Below are positions 24,262-35,830 of a stretch of 64,000 bases of DNA, piece after piece. The notes below the pieces were generated by a model. It was not told where the DNA came from. It ran no database searches and was given only the letters and a program-made list of their open reading frames with translations. Numbering within the stretch: position 1 is the first letter of the stretch; each line of letters starts with the position of its first letter. Position numbers and translations under genes: made by a program. The stretch is from Orientallactaga sibirica (Eukaryota; Chordata; Mammalia; Rodentia; Dipodidae). The stretch covers positions 62,001-126,000 of the forward strand of contig JAEOAD010000603.1 in the NCBI GenBank assembly GCA_036365145.1, written 5' to 3'.

Positions 24262-24513
24262 GGGCTGGAGAGATGGCTTAGCAGTTAAGGCGCCTGCCCG
24301 CTAAGCCTAAGAACCTCAATTCCAATCTCCAGGTCCGTTTAGCCATATGCAAAGTGACGCAAGGGCGCAATGCCGCACTTGCCCACAAGGGGGCACACAC
24401 ATCTGGATTTTGTTCGCAGCAGCTGAGAGGCTGCTGGCGCGCCCATATCTATCTGTCTTCCTCTCCCTATCTCTCAGTGTCTCTCTCCAAAATAAAAATA
24501 AATATTAAAAAAA
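24262..24513 (+). repeat. B2-like SINE, second subfamily, with 17-bp target duplication
   Basis: Runs from GGGCTGGAGAGATGGCTTAG to an A-rich tail, flanked by TTTAAAAACCTGCTGGT (24245-24261) and the same with one change at 24514-24530. It carries CCACAAGGGGGCAC at 24383-24396, a CTCF-like core with one mismatch. It ends 175 bp before the ELAPOR2 exon at 24689. Confidence 0.95.
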
Positions 24514-24688
24514 TTTAAAAACCTGTTGGTATATGTGTGGGGAGGGGGGTAGGGGTAGAAGAGTGATGAGAATCCAGGAGACCATACAGTATGGAAACAG
24601 TCTTGTAGACCAGTAGGGGTGGTTGAGAAATCACAGTGACCAATGAGAATTGGCTCTAACGAAGGCTTGTTTCTGTGATTGCTTGCAG

Positions 24689-24809
24689 AAAGATTACCAC
24701 TTTGAATATACAGAATGTGATAGCAGTGGCTCCAGGTGGAGGGTCGCCATTCCGAATTCTGAAGTGGATTGCTCTGGCCTTCCTGACCCAGTGAAAGGCA
24801 AAGAATGCA
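24689..24809 (+). CDS. ELAPOR2: ELAPOR2 coding exon (first visible, probably exon 2)
   Basis: This 121-nt exon starts after a TTGCAG acceptor and ends at a GTATGT donor, in phase 0 to phase 1. It translates from [18 protein letters not shown] to VKGKEC, which I recognise as the start of the conserved ectodomain shared by ELAPOR1 (EIG121) and ELAPOR2. The residues match ELAPOR2 better. ELAPOR proteins are type I membrane proteins of the secretory and endolysosomal system. ELAPOR1 is linked to autophagy and apoptosis; the ELAPOR2 orthologue EIG121L is reported to support BMP signalling. Three cysteines belong to the cysteine-rich region. The exon with the signal peptide is not in the window, so the start codon is upstream. 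A B2-like SINE ends about 175 nt before the acceptor. Confidence 0.95.
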
Positions 24810-25114
24810 GTATGTTTTGACTGTTTTTAATCATTTGTTTTCCTAATTGAACCGTAAGCTCTTCATATTACTTATAGATTGTACATAATTACAATAAATG
24901 TAAGAGTCTTGGAAATGATGAAAATGTAATACTGATGTTTAGCAGAATAAATGTAGCCTTCTCAGTACTTGGTGTCCTTATGTGTGAAGTCTGGGATAAG
25001 ATATGGGCAGCATTAAAGGACATTCTAAAATGAAGTTGTTTTCCTCTTTGAAATTAGAGAGCAGAGGAACAGAATTTCTTTTCAATGTATTTTTTAAAAA
25101 AATTAAAAAAATTT

Positions 25115-25462
25115 TTTTTGGTGTATGTGCATGTATAATATGTGTCTACATGATCTTGTGTGTGGGGTGTATGTATGCCACAGTAAGTAAGTGGAAATCA
25201 GAGGACAACTTTGGGTGTAGGTCCTTGCCTCATACCTCATTTTATTGTGAGGCAGGGTTTCTCATTATTCACTTTGGCTTTTGCCAAGCCACCCAGTCTT
25301 CTAGGAAATTTTTTCATCCCCACCTCTCATCTCACCATCAGCATTCTGAGATTACAGAAGCCCTCCATGGCTTCAGGCTTTTATTTGGGCTCTGGGAATC
25401 TGAATTTAGGTATTCAGACTTGAGTGGCAAATGCTTTATCCACAGAGCCATCACCCAAGCTC
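25115..25462 (-). repeat. B4-like SINE
   Basis: Left part GTGTATGTGCATGTATAATA and AGAGGACAACTTTGGGTGTA, right part TTTATCCACAGAGCCATCAC: the antisense layout of rodent B4 elements. The open frame of 161 codons over this stretch (25003-25488) is accidental. Confidence 0.65.
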
Positions 25463-25490
25463 CCTCTTTAATGGAATTTTTAAAATAACT

Positions 25491-25653
25491 TTTTTTTTTT
25501 TTTTTTTTGGTTTTCCAAGGTAGGGTCTCACTCTAGTCCAGGCTGACCTGGAATTCACTATGTAGTCTCAGGATGGCCTCGAACTCATGGCGATCTTCCT
25601 ACATCTGCCTCCCGAGTGCTGGGATTAAAGGTGTGCGCCACCACACCTGGCTA
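25491..25653 (-). repeat. B1 SINE
   Basis: Poly-T tail at 25491-25508 followed by a well-preserved B1: AGGGTCTCACTCTAGTCCAG to GGGATTAAAGGTGTGCGCCA. Confidence 0.95.
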
Positions 25654-26984
25654 AAATAATTTTTAATTGGATAAAACATGCATCACTTAAAAATTTATCA
25701 TTCTAGTCACTTTTAAGTTCAGTGACATTGAGTATATTCATATTGTTTGGCTATAATAACCACCATTCATCCACAAAATTCTTACAATGTATTTCTTTTT
25801 TATTTATCCATAAGAATACCTTAATTATTTTATACATAACCTATCAAGACACTTCAGGATTGCCAACTGTAACATTCAATAACTTTTCTTTTGGCAACTG
25901 AAAGGGCTTGAAATTTGGCATTATTAATGACAAAGAAATATGTCATGGAATTTTTTTATTTTCACTTCTACCCTCTACCTCCTGAGAAGTCTTCTGGTTT
26001 GTTGAGCTTGGAATTTGCATAAAGCAATCTAGGAGTGGCCTAGAGCACAGAGCTGGGAGAGAGTTATTTTGATTTTCCTATAGTCTTCCAAATGGTATTC
26101 ATAAAAAGCTTAAATCTTCCACTTCCAAATGAATAAACAGATGAGTAAATTATTAAATGGACAACTAAACCTTGATTGTTTAGAGTGTATGCCTGTGCTG
26201 TTAGTTTTAACATAAATGGTAGGTTAACCAATAAAGACTGCAAGAGTTGGAAGCGAAAAATTAAAATAAATTCTTCGTGAATGATATTAAATGAATACAA
26301 AGAAAACCTCAAAGAACCATGTAGTCCGATGATGTCTAAAAACAATGGTTAAAGACATTTGGGTCAAGATAAAAGGTCTTCAAGGCTGAGGTCATGACGA
26401 ATACCTGTTAATTTTAAATTTGCTTTAGTCACCTTCCTAGAAAATCTGTGTAGTATTGTTAATTATTCTTCACCTTTGGGATAATTCCTTGAAACCATCC
26501 TTGTTTAGCACGCTATATAAACATTGTATGTAATGATTTTGTATTGAGGTTGTGTGGCCATTCTGTCTAGCATTGGCTCTCCAGAGCTGACTCTTAGTTT
26601 TAAACGGGCCATAGTGGAGGATTCTATACCAGAGAAACTGGCAAGTATTCTAAATCACGGTTCTTCTTTCCTGGGAACCAGATTTTAAGTATTTAGTGGT
26701 CTACCATTAACGAAGGGTCTGGAATTCTGATATAGAATTTGTGCTTGAATAATAAAAATTTCTACCTGAATGCCATAATATTCCATAGGTAACATTTTTA
26801 ACTTATGCTATCAAGAACTTTTTCTAAAAGTAGTCAAGTTAAAGAGTAGTCAAGTTACCTTTAGTTATTACATACTCTGAAAATGATACTCATTTTTTTA
26901 AAAACAATAAACTTATATTATGCTTGGAACATTTTTTATCTTTGCATTTTGTCTGGAATCTGAATTTCTCTGCTCCCATATAGA

Positions 26985-26987
<3 letters not shown>

Positions 26988-27024
<37 letters not shown>
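26988..27024. repeat. (TG)n microsatellite
   Basis: About 18 TG units adjoining the tail of the SINE at 27028. Confidence 0.95.
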
Positions 27025-27025
<1 letters not shown>

Positions 27026-27027
27026 CA

Positions 27028-27221
27028 TTTTAGAGACTAAGTGTGAGAAAGAGGTAGATAGAGAAAGAGAATGGGTGTGCCAGGGACTCCAGCCACTGCA
27101 AACAAATTCCAGACATATGCACCACCTTGTGCATCTGCCTTATGTGGGTCCTGGGGAATCAAACCTGGGTCCTTTAGCTTTGCAGGCTAGCACCTTAACC
27201 ACTCAGCATCTCTCCAGCCCT
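27028..27221 (-). repeat. B2-like SINE
   Basis: Head at 27221 (GGGCTGGAGAGATGCTGAGT on the minus strand), core with GTGCACCACC-type segment, tail joining the TG repeat. Confidence 0.85.
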
Positions 27222-27499
27222 ATATATTTTTTGAGTAGTTTTTAGTCTGGCTTTGGATTTCTTTCTCCTTATAGGAAAGGCAAATTATTGCAAAGCTCAC
27301 AAACTTAATAGATCTAACTAACTTAGGAGCACAGTTAACTCATAACGTTAAACATATTTTTTACTGCTTTCCCACTTATTAGTGTTTGGCTGCTGTGTAG
27401 TAATAACCGAATGTTTCTTTAGTGGATTAGATTTCCTTTTGCTACTAATAACTATCATTTCTCAAATTCTGATGGTGTGACAAATACTGTGCTTAGGGC

Positions 27500-27875
27500 T
27501 TGTAGTAGTCTGAATGTATGTCCCCCATTGACTCTGGTGTTAAAATTAAACTTGTAACTTGGATCTCCAGTTGCCTGGTTGCAGGAGGTATCACTGGGGG
27601 GTGGATCTGAATTTTAGGACAAAAAGGCCAGAAAGAATGTGAGCTTTGTGGATCCTGCAAGTCTGTGTTTGCTGTTTTTGTTTTTACCATGTTGGTATTT
27701 GCTGGTGGAGTTAGCTACTGGGTGGTGTCTCTCTGCTTAGATTTATGAATGTGAGCCAACTTTTTCTGCCATTTGATGGAACTTTCCTTGTATCTGTAAT
27801 CTTGAAATAAATCCCTTCTTCCCCTAAGCTATGTCTGGTTTGGATATTCATCCCAGCAGCGTGAAGCTGTCTACA
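27500..27875 (+). mobile_element. MaLR-like solo LTR
   Basis: TGTAGTAGTCTGAATGTATG start, GTGAGCCAAC in the 3' half and AATAAA at about 27805 on the plus strand. Diverged. Confidence 0.65.
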
Positions 27876-28132
27876 TTAGGGCTGGATGCCATGATCCCAT
27901 TGTATCCTTTCAGTGACCTCTGGGATCTATCACAAGCTGATGATCCTTCCAGCAAAATGCTTGGAACCAGAAATGCTTTGGATTCCAGATGCTGCTTTTT
28001 CTGGCTTTGAAATATTTCGAAATATTTTTGGCATATGCATAGATAGTGAGGGAACCTAAATTTAAGCACAAAATTTATTTATATTTCATATGTAGTTTAT
28101 ATTCATAGTGGATATGTCCCCTGTGAAGTAGT

Positions 28133-28480
28133 TTTTTTTTCTCATTGCTGTGACAAAAATACCCAACAAGAAGTAATTTAAGGAAGACTTTATTTTGGCT
28201 TACTGCTTGAGGTTGCAGCTGATCATGTTGGTGAAGATATGGTTGCAGGATCATGAAGTAGAACTGGTCATGTTGCAACTGTAGTCAGGAAGCAGAGAGA
28301 GATGAATTCTGGGGCTCAGCTTGCTTCCTACTTTTTATTCATTCTGGAAAGCCAACTCATGGATGATATCACTCACAGTTATGTTCGATTGTCCCATTTC
28401 AACCTAATCTGGAAGCTTCCTCTCAGACATGCCTAAGGATTTGTTTCCATAGAATTATTACACCCTATGTTAACATTATT
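28133..28480 (-). mobile_element. MaLR-like LTR
   Basis: On the minus strand it ends GTCACAGCAATGAG with AATAAA upstream (plus strand GACTTTATTTTGGCTTAC near 28187), the common 3' end of rodent MaLR LTRs. Confidence 0.6.
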
Positions 28481-28549
28481 GCCTCTCTACTGATGGGTCA
28501 CTTCATTGTTTATCCTTGAAACAGACGTATTTCTAAAATATTTAATCCA

Positions 28550-28755
28550 AGATGGAGAGATAGATTAGTGGTTAAGGTGTTTGCCTATGAAGCCAAAGGA
28601 ACCAGGTTTGATTCCCCAGAACCCATTTAGAACAGATGCACAAAGGGCATGTGCATGTGGAGTTCATTTGCAGCGGCTAGAGGCCCTGGCATGCCCATTC
28701 TCTCTCTGTCTCTCTTCTATTTTTCTCTCTGCTTGCAAATAAATAAAATTAAATA
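28550..28755 (+). repeat. B2-like SINE, diverged
   Basis: Head GATGGAGAGATAGATTAGTG, core GGAGTTCATTTGCAGCGG, CT tract and AAATAAAATTAAA tail. Confidence 0.85.
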
Positions 28756-28938
28756 TGCATATATATGTAATCCTTCTGGGGTTACATTGCTGTTCTTTAG
28801 TTGCCAAAATCAGGGGTCATCTTGGGGCAGTTTCCCTCCCTGCCACACACACTGGAGATAGGGCCTTTTTGCTTCTAAACAAACTTTAGAAATGAAGAGC
28901 TAGGCCCTATATCTTCTTGGGGTTGGAGTGAGAGAAAG

Positions 28939-28964
<26 letters not shown>
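28939..28964. repeat. Poly-T run, 26 bp
   Basis: Uninterrupted T run, probably an antisense retroposon tail; no body recognised next to it. Confidence 0.8.
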
Positions 28965-28970
<6 letters not shown>

Positions 28971-29024
28971 TTTCAGACAAGTCTAAACCACTGAAGGGTA
29001 AATAAAGAATAAAGATATATTAAA

Positions 29025-29252
29025 TTTTTTTTTATTTACAACTTCTATACTTATAGACAATAAACCATGATATTTCCCTGTCCTCCCCCCATTCCTATTC
29101 AGAACTCCTCTCTCCATCATATCCCCTCCCTCTCTCCATTAGTCTCTCCTTTAATTTGATGTCATCATCTTTTTCTCCTATTATTAGGGTCTTGTGAAGG
29201 TATTGCTAGGCACTGCGAGGTCATGGATATTGAGGCCAATTTCTGTCTGGAT
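29025..29252 (-). mobile_element. L1 3'-end fragment, about 230 bp
   Basis: Nearly the same sequence as 7357-7580 in the large L1, ending after GAGGCCAATTTCTGTC. This is the extreme 3' UTR end of that L1 family in the same antisense orientation, so a short 5'-truncated insertion. Confidence 0.85.
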
Positions 29253-30009
29253 TGAAGAGCCAAAGATATCTTTATTATATAGTCCAATGTTTAGGGGGGA
29301 AGATTTTTTTCAGTTATTTCTTATTCTTTCAAATGCTTTTGAATCCATGCCTTTAAGTACATCTTAGCATATTTTCTAATTAAGTATGATTTTTAAAGAT
29401 ACAGTCCCATTTAGAAGGTAGACATTAGATTAATTTTCATGTGGACTTTGTTTAATCTTGTACTTCAGTATTCATAATATGTAAGTTAATAATATATATG
29501 AAATAATGTTTTTAATCAAATATATATGCAAATATATGTATAATGTATGTGTGTATTACTTTTAGGTTTCTCATACATTATCTATTGAAATAATATGGCT
29601 TTAATGAGATTATTTTACATAGGTATACATATATATGTTTAATATTAAGAGGATAGGATAACTATTTATATGCCCAACAACAGATTACCAAAATGTATAA
29701 TGCAAATGTTGACATACCTGAAGAGAAGTAGACAGCAATGAAATAATATTAGGAGAATTCAACATCACACAATAATGGAATGATCATCTAGATTGAAAAC
29801 CAATAAATAGTAGTTTTGATTATAGACAAAGTGGATCCAATAGATGTATATAGAAAATTCCAACCAACAGCAATGTATATACATTTTTCCTAAACACATG
29901 TGAAATATTCTGAGGAATAGATCACATAATAGGTCACAAAACAAGTTTTAGAAACTTAAAAAAAGATTCAAATTATTCCAAGTATAACAGAATGAAATCA
30001 ATATCTACG

Positions 30010-30420
30010 TGAAGGGCAGAAGAGTCTGCAGTGCAAATCAAGTACCATGGCAGACAGAATCCAGCAAACCCCTAGCTGAAGCTCTGGAAGGAGTGGATAG
30101 TCCCAAAGAATCCTGATGTCCTGACAAACAATATTATGACACTAGGGCCTCAAAGGTCTTTTCCTCTTCAGGGTGAGGTTTTAATTGTTGGAAGGGTTCA
30201 CTTTGTTCAAGAGAAAATTCCCTAGAGTTTCATAGATGTTGAAGGAGCAGGGTCTTTGGCAAAAGTGAGGTTATGCATCATGGGTCTTCTAGGGCAAAGG
30301 TTTTTGAATGTACTAGAAGTAGAACTTCACTACCAATTGATTCTCTGCTGCTATTGGATAATTGGGTTTGGTGGATGTAGCTCGTGACCCTTGTTTACAT
30401 GGAATATGGTAACTAGGATA
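30010..30420. other. Unclassified block within the ancient L1
   Basis: About 410 bp that does not read as L1 ORF2, while both sides do. No family recognised; could be an LTR or a divergent internal stretch. Confidence 0.35.
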
Positions 30421-31110
30421 CTGCTGGAAATAATACTACTATATTTATAATTTTGGACAAGTGGAATTATATCAAATTGAAAAATACTTCTACATGGTAC
30501 AGGAAATATGCAACAAAATAAAATTAGACTCTGTGGACTAGAGAAAGTATTTGCAAAGCAATAATTGATAAAGAGTTAATCTCCAAAATGTACAGTGACT
30601 CCTACAAGTCAGTAGCAATAAGACAAGTAACTTAATTAAAAATTGGCAAAGGAATAGAATAAAAACATTCTCCAAATCAGATATTCAATTAACTATGTGA
30701 AAAGGGGCTCAAAACTCTTAGTCATGCTAATTACAATGGCTATGACCAAACAGAAAGGAAAGGTTAAATGTTGACAAATATGTGAAGAAAAAGAATACAT
30801 ATACTCTTAGAATGTAAATTGTTTCAGCCATTATGGAAAACAGTATTAGTGTTCCATTAAAAATTAAAATAGAACTTCCATATACTCAGGATTTTGAAGG
30901 GGCATCTACATCCCTATGTTCATTGTAGCATTAGTTACTATAGCCATATGAGAGCAACTCACATATCCTGTGAAGGATTAGTAAAGATAATGTGTTATAA
31001 ACATATATTGGAAACTATTCTAAGCCTTCAAAACAGAACTCTTGTTGTTTGTGACAACATGGATAAACCTGTAGGGCATTATAGTGAATGGGGCAAACAA
31101 AACACAGAAA

Positions 31111-31316
31111 GAAGGCTCGAGAGATAGCTCAGCCATTAAAAATGCTTGTTTGCAAAGCATGATAGCCTGAATTCAATTCATTAGTACCTAAGTAAAGCCA
31201 GATGCACAAAGTGGTGCATGTGTCTGGAGGTCATTTGCAGTGGCAAGAGGCCCTGATGTGCCCAATATCTTTCTCCTATCTCTCTCTCCTTGCTAATAAA
31301 TACAATTTAAAAATTA
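31111..31316 (+). repeat. B2-like SINE, diverged
   Basis: Head GAAGGCTCGAGAGATAGCTC, core GATGCACAAAGTGGTGCATG and CTGGAGGTCATTTGCAGTGG, tail TAAATACAATTTAAAAA. Confidence 0.85.
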
Positions 31317-31762
31317 ATTTACAAGAAAATCCAGAAATACCAACACTACATGATACCACTTGTATGATGTTCCTCAGTAGTCAATCTCACAGAAGTAGAG
31401 GACAGAATGATGGTTTCCAGGGCCAGGAGAAATGAAAATGGGAAGGTAATAGTCACAAGCCACCAAGCTTCATTTACCCATGTTGATTGAGTCCTATAGA
31501 GCTACAGAACATGATACCTATAGTTACCAATACTGTATTGTATATTTAAAACTTTGCTGACCATAGGACTTATGTTAAGTGTTCTTTTATACAGAAACCA
31601 ATGACAAATACATAAGAGTAAGAGGAAACCTGCGAAGACAATGAACAGGTTTTGGTAATGATTTTATGTACATTTACTTATCTCAAAACTCCTCATTGGT
31701 ATGTATATTAAATATGTACAGCATTTCCTCTGTGTTAGATATATCTTAATAGAATATTTTAA

Positions 31763-32032
31763 TTTTTTAATTTTTTATTTATTTATTTTTGGAGAGAGAC
31801 ACAGAGAGAGAGAGCCAGAGAGGGAGAGGAAGACAGATAGAGATGGGCATGCCAGCAGTCTCTCAGCTGCTGTGAATGAAATCCAGATGTGTTCTCCCCC
31901 TTGTGGTCAAGTGCAGCATTGCGCCCTTGCGTCACTTTGCATCTGGCTAAACGTGGGACCTTGAGATTGGAACCCGTGTTCTTAGGCTTAGGAGGCATGC
32001 GCCTTAACCGCTAAGCCATCTCTCCAGCCCTC
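31763..32032 (-). repeat. B2-like SINE, second subfamily, with target duplication
   Basis: Antisense copy. Flanks AATAGAATATTTTAA (31748-31762) and AATAGAGTATTTTAA (32033-32047) form a 15-bp duplication with one change. The CTCF-like core here is mutated (GGGGGAG). Confidence 0.93.
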
Positions 32033-32249
32033 AATAGAGTATTTTAAAGTGGAAGTTTGGTTTAATAACTTTGATTCTAGTTTACAAGTGAAGGAAGAAG
32101 ATAGTTCTCATGAACAGAGAGTTTGTTTTATTTTACTGGGTCAAATTTAGAAAACAATTCATTTCTTTGGTACTATCACTCTTTTGAAGGTATAGATTTT
32201 CCTCCCAGGATTCAATACCTAGTGTGACTTGAGAATAACTGTTCCAATA

Positions 32250-33150
32250 GCAAGTGCATTTTTTTTTTGTATTTGAAATCAAAAGTTCAAGCAACATAAT
32301 CAAAATTAGGCAACTTGTAGGATAACCAACTAAAATATTGTATAGTATAATAAATATCAGGTTGAAGAGGCAGCCTTCAGAATAGGAGAAAATATTTTCA
32401 AGGAGTTAATCTTCAAATATATAGAAAACCTAAACCATTCAATATACACCCACACTGTAAAGTTAAACACATTTCTGAAAAGGAGACAACAGGTATATGC
32501 AAAAAGCCCACTACCACTCATTAGGGAAATGCAAATTAAATCCACAGTGAAATATAATTTTATACCTCTCAAAATAGTTATAAAAAGGATGAGAGATCAG
32601 TGTTGAAGATCTGGAGAAAAGTGGACACTTGGGAGGACCATGAATTGGTATAGCCATTATAGGAAATAGTCATTAAGAAGAATGAGCTCAGGTCACCTAC
32701 AGGAAAATGGGTGGACCTGGAGAACATCATATTCAGTGAAATAAGCCAGCCTTAGAAAGACAAGTATTTTATGTTTTCTTTTCCATGTGGAATGTGAAAA
32801 TGAAAAAAAGACATGAAAGTAGAAAGTAGGAGTATTAGGGAATAGGAAAGGGTCAAGAAGTAGGGGGAGGAGGTAACTGTGTGTGTAACAAGGGCATAAT
32901 TAATGCAGAAGTATTTTATATTCATATAGGAAAATACAATAAAGCCTAATATTTTGAACAATTTGTACACTAAAATTTATAAAATAGCCCTAAAGGTAGA
33001 TTTAACACATAATCCAGCAATCTCACTTCTGGATACATATCCAAAGAGTTTGAAATAAGTATGTTGAAGAGGTACATGATCTGCAATGTTTATTGCATCA
33101 TTGTTCACAATAGTCAAGTTATAGAACTGGTTATGGACTTGAGTTTGATC
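32250..33150 (+). mobile_element. Ancient L1 fragment, sense
   Basis: Contains GGAAATGCAAATTAAATCCA, TTCAGTGAAATAAGCCAGCC and GTATTTAATTT-like decayed 3' portions. The order is partly shuffled, suggesting more than one copy or internal deletions. Confidence 0.6.
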
Positions 33151-33462
33151 CCAGCACTGATAATAAAAAACTGGATATGACCACATATTCCTGTAACCCC
33201 AGTGCTGACAAGCGTAGAAACAAGAGAATCCCTAGTTCTCTGTGGTCATCCAGTTTACTCCCCGCAAAAGCAACTCACTTCCAACCACAACCATCACCAC
33301 AGAAACAAAAACACAATAGCTCCAGGTTCAATTAGAGACTTCATCTCTCTCAGGGAAATACCACAGCACAAAAGAGAACACTAACATTTTTTTCTCGCCT
33401 CTGCATGCGAGTGCAAAGTGCCTGCACAGTTACACATAGACACATGTGTACGCATGTGCGTG

Positions 33463-33465
<3 letters not shown>

Positions 33466-33509
<44 letters not shown>
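33466..33509. repeat. (CA)n microsatellite
   Basis: 22 CA units. Confidence 0.95.
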
Positions 33510-33513
<4 letters not shown>

Positions 33514-33516
33514 TGG

Positions 33517-33830
33517 AGGGTAGGGGAGATAGCTCATGGATAAAGTGCTTGCTGCACAAGCATAAGGACCAGAGTTGAGATTCCTAGCACACACATAAAA
33601 GATAGGCATAGTAACCTGCCTGTAACCATAGTGCTCAGGAGATGGAGACAGGAGATTCCTGAGGCAAGCTGGATAGCTGACCTAGTGAAAATGGTGAGCC
33701 CCTGGTTCAGTGACAGACCCTGACTGAATAAATAAAATGGAAATTAAGGAGGACACATATGCTAACCTCTGGCATGCATGCTTACATGTGTGCCCAAACA
33801 CAAATATACAAAAATAAATAAATAACATCT
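33517..33830 (+). repeat. Composite ID/B1-type SINE (B4-like)
   Basis: ID-like head GGGGAGATAGCTCATGGATA, then B1-like body with CCTGTAACCATAGTGCTCAG and an A-rich AAATAAATAAATAAC end. Confidence 0.7.
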
Positions 33831-35830
33831 AAAGCCTAATAAATATTGCATTGTGGGTCATTTAAATTGTTCTAAAATCCTCAAAGATTTTATTCTTAAT
33901 TGCATTCATCTTTGAGAATGAAAAGAGAATAGTATGCAGAACTTAGGGAATGTTCATAGTTCTACTACACAATAAGAAGTTGGCTAGTTTGATTAGTGCA
34001 TGCCTAGTATCAGTGCCTGATACTTTCAGTAAGCTTTGTTATTTAGCAAGTAGTAGAAAAATAATATCCAACTATTTTCATCCTTCTACATATAGATATC
34101 CAGTTTTCCCAGCACCACTTGTTAAAGAGGTTATCTTTTCTCCAATGAATATGTTTTGCATTTTTGTCAAAAATCAGATGGCTGTAGCTGCCTGGGTTAA
34201 TATCTGGGTCCTCTATTCTGTTCCATTGAGTTACATGTCTGTCTTTGTGCCAGTACCATGCTGTTTTTGTTACTATGGCTTTGTAATATAACTTAAAATT
34301 GGGTATGGTGATACCAGCAGCCTGATTTTTGTTGCTCAAAATTATTTTAGCTATTCAAGGTTTTTTTGTGCTTCCAGACGAATTTTAGGATTGTTTTTTC
34401 TATTTCTATTTCTGTGAAGAATGCCATTGGAAATTTAATGGGGATTATAGACTGCTTTTGGTAAGACTGACATTATCACACTATTGATTCTTCTAATCCA
34501 AGAGCATGGAATGTCTTTCCATTTCCTTCTGTCTTCTGCAATTTCTTGCTTGAGTGTTTTAAAGTTCTCATTGCAGAAATCCTTCACTTCCTTGTTTAAG
34601 TTTATTCCAAGGTACTTTATTATTTTTTGAGGCAATTGTAAATGAGTAAGATTCCCTGATTTCATCCTTCCCATTGTTGTTGGTAGTATATAGAAAGGCT
34701 ACTTATTTTTGTGTGTTTATTTTGTATCCTTCTACACTGCTAAAAGTGTTTGTCAACTCTAACAGTTTGCTGGTAGAATCTTTAGGGTCCTTTATGTAGG
34801 GAATCCCATCATCTGCAAATAATGATAATTTGATCTCTTCCTTTCCAATTTATATCCCTTTTATGAGTGTCTCTTGCCTGTTGCTTATAGCTAAGACTTC
34901 CAGTACTATATTAAATAAAAGTGGGGATAGTGGACACCCTTGTCTTGTTCCTAAATTTAGTGGAAAATCTTCAAGTTTTTTCCCCATTTACTATTATGTT
35001 GGCTGTAGGTTTGTCATAAATAGCTTTTATTATGTTGAGTTATGTTCCTTCTATTCTCGTTTCTCTAATACTTTTACCATGAAGGGATGTTGGGTTTTGT
35101 CAAATGCCTTTTCTGCATCTATTGAGATGATCATGTGATTTTTGTCCTTCTGACCATTTATATGGTGTATTACATTTATCAATTTGCATATGTTGAACCA
35201 TCCCTGCATCTCTTGGATAAAGCCTACTTGGTCAGAGTGAATAATCTTTCTGATATATCCTTGCATTCTGTTTGCCAATATTTTGTTGAGAATTTTTGCA
35301 TCTATGTTCATGAGAGATATTGGTCTGTAATTTTCTTTTTTTGTTCCATCTTTGTCCGGTTTTGGTGTCAGGGTGATGCTGGCTTCAGAGAAGGAGTTCA
35401 GTAAAATTCCTTCCTTTTCTATTTTATGGAAAAGTTTGAGAAGCAGTGGTGTTAGTTCTTCCATGAATGTCTGGTAAAATTCACCAGTGAATACATCTGG
35501 GCCTGGACTTTGTTTAGTTGGGAGACTTTTTATAACTTTTTGGATCTCTGTACTTGTTATAGGTCTATTTAAATGGTTTATCTCATCTTGATTTAATTTA
35601 GGTAGGTCATATAAATCAAGGAAATTATCCATTTCTTTCATATTTTCAAACTCAGAGGCATTTATATTCTTAAAGGATGTCTATATGATTTTCTGAATTT
35701 CTTTGGTATCTCTTGAAATGGTGCCTTTTTCATGTCTAATTTTATTAATTTTTGTCTCTTCTCTCTTTCTTCTGATCAGATTTGCTAAGGGTTTATCAAT
35801 CTTGTTTATCCTTTCAAAGAACCAACTTTT

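Larger units (their letters stand above)
29640..31690 (+). mobile_element. Ancient L1, ORF2 and 3' end, sense
   Basis: Old L1 phrases such as ATAGGTCACAAAACAAGTTT, TCAGCCATTATGGAAAACAG and ACAACATGGATAAACCTGTA occur in ORF2 order up to a 3' UTR near 31350-31500. Decay is heavy, with no long open frame. It is interrupted by an unclassified block (about 30010-30420) and a SINE (31111-31316). Confidence 0.75.

Noticed and set aside
25003..25488. 161-codon open frame on the plus strand
   Set aside because: It runs through an antisense B4-like SINE; the coding appearance comes from the repeat.
29010..29275. AAAGATAT on both sides of the short L1 fragment as target duplication
   Set aside because: The copies are not adjacent to the element ends and are only 8 bp in AT-rich DNA.
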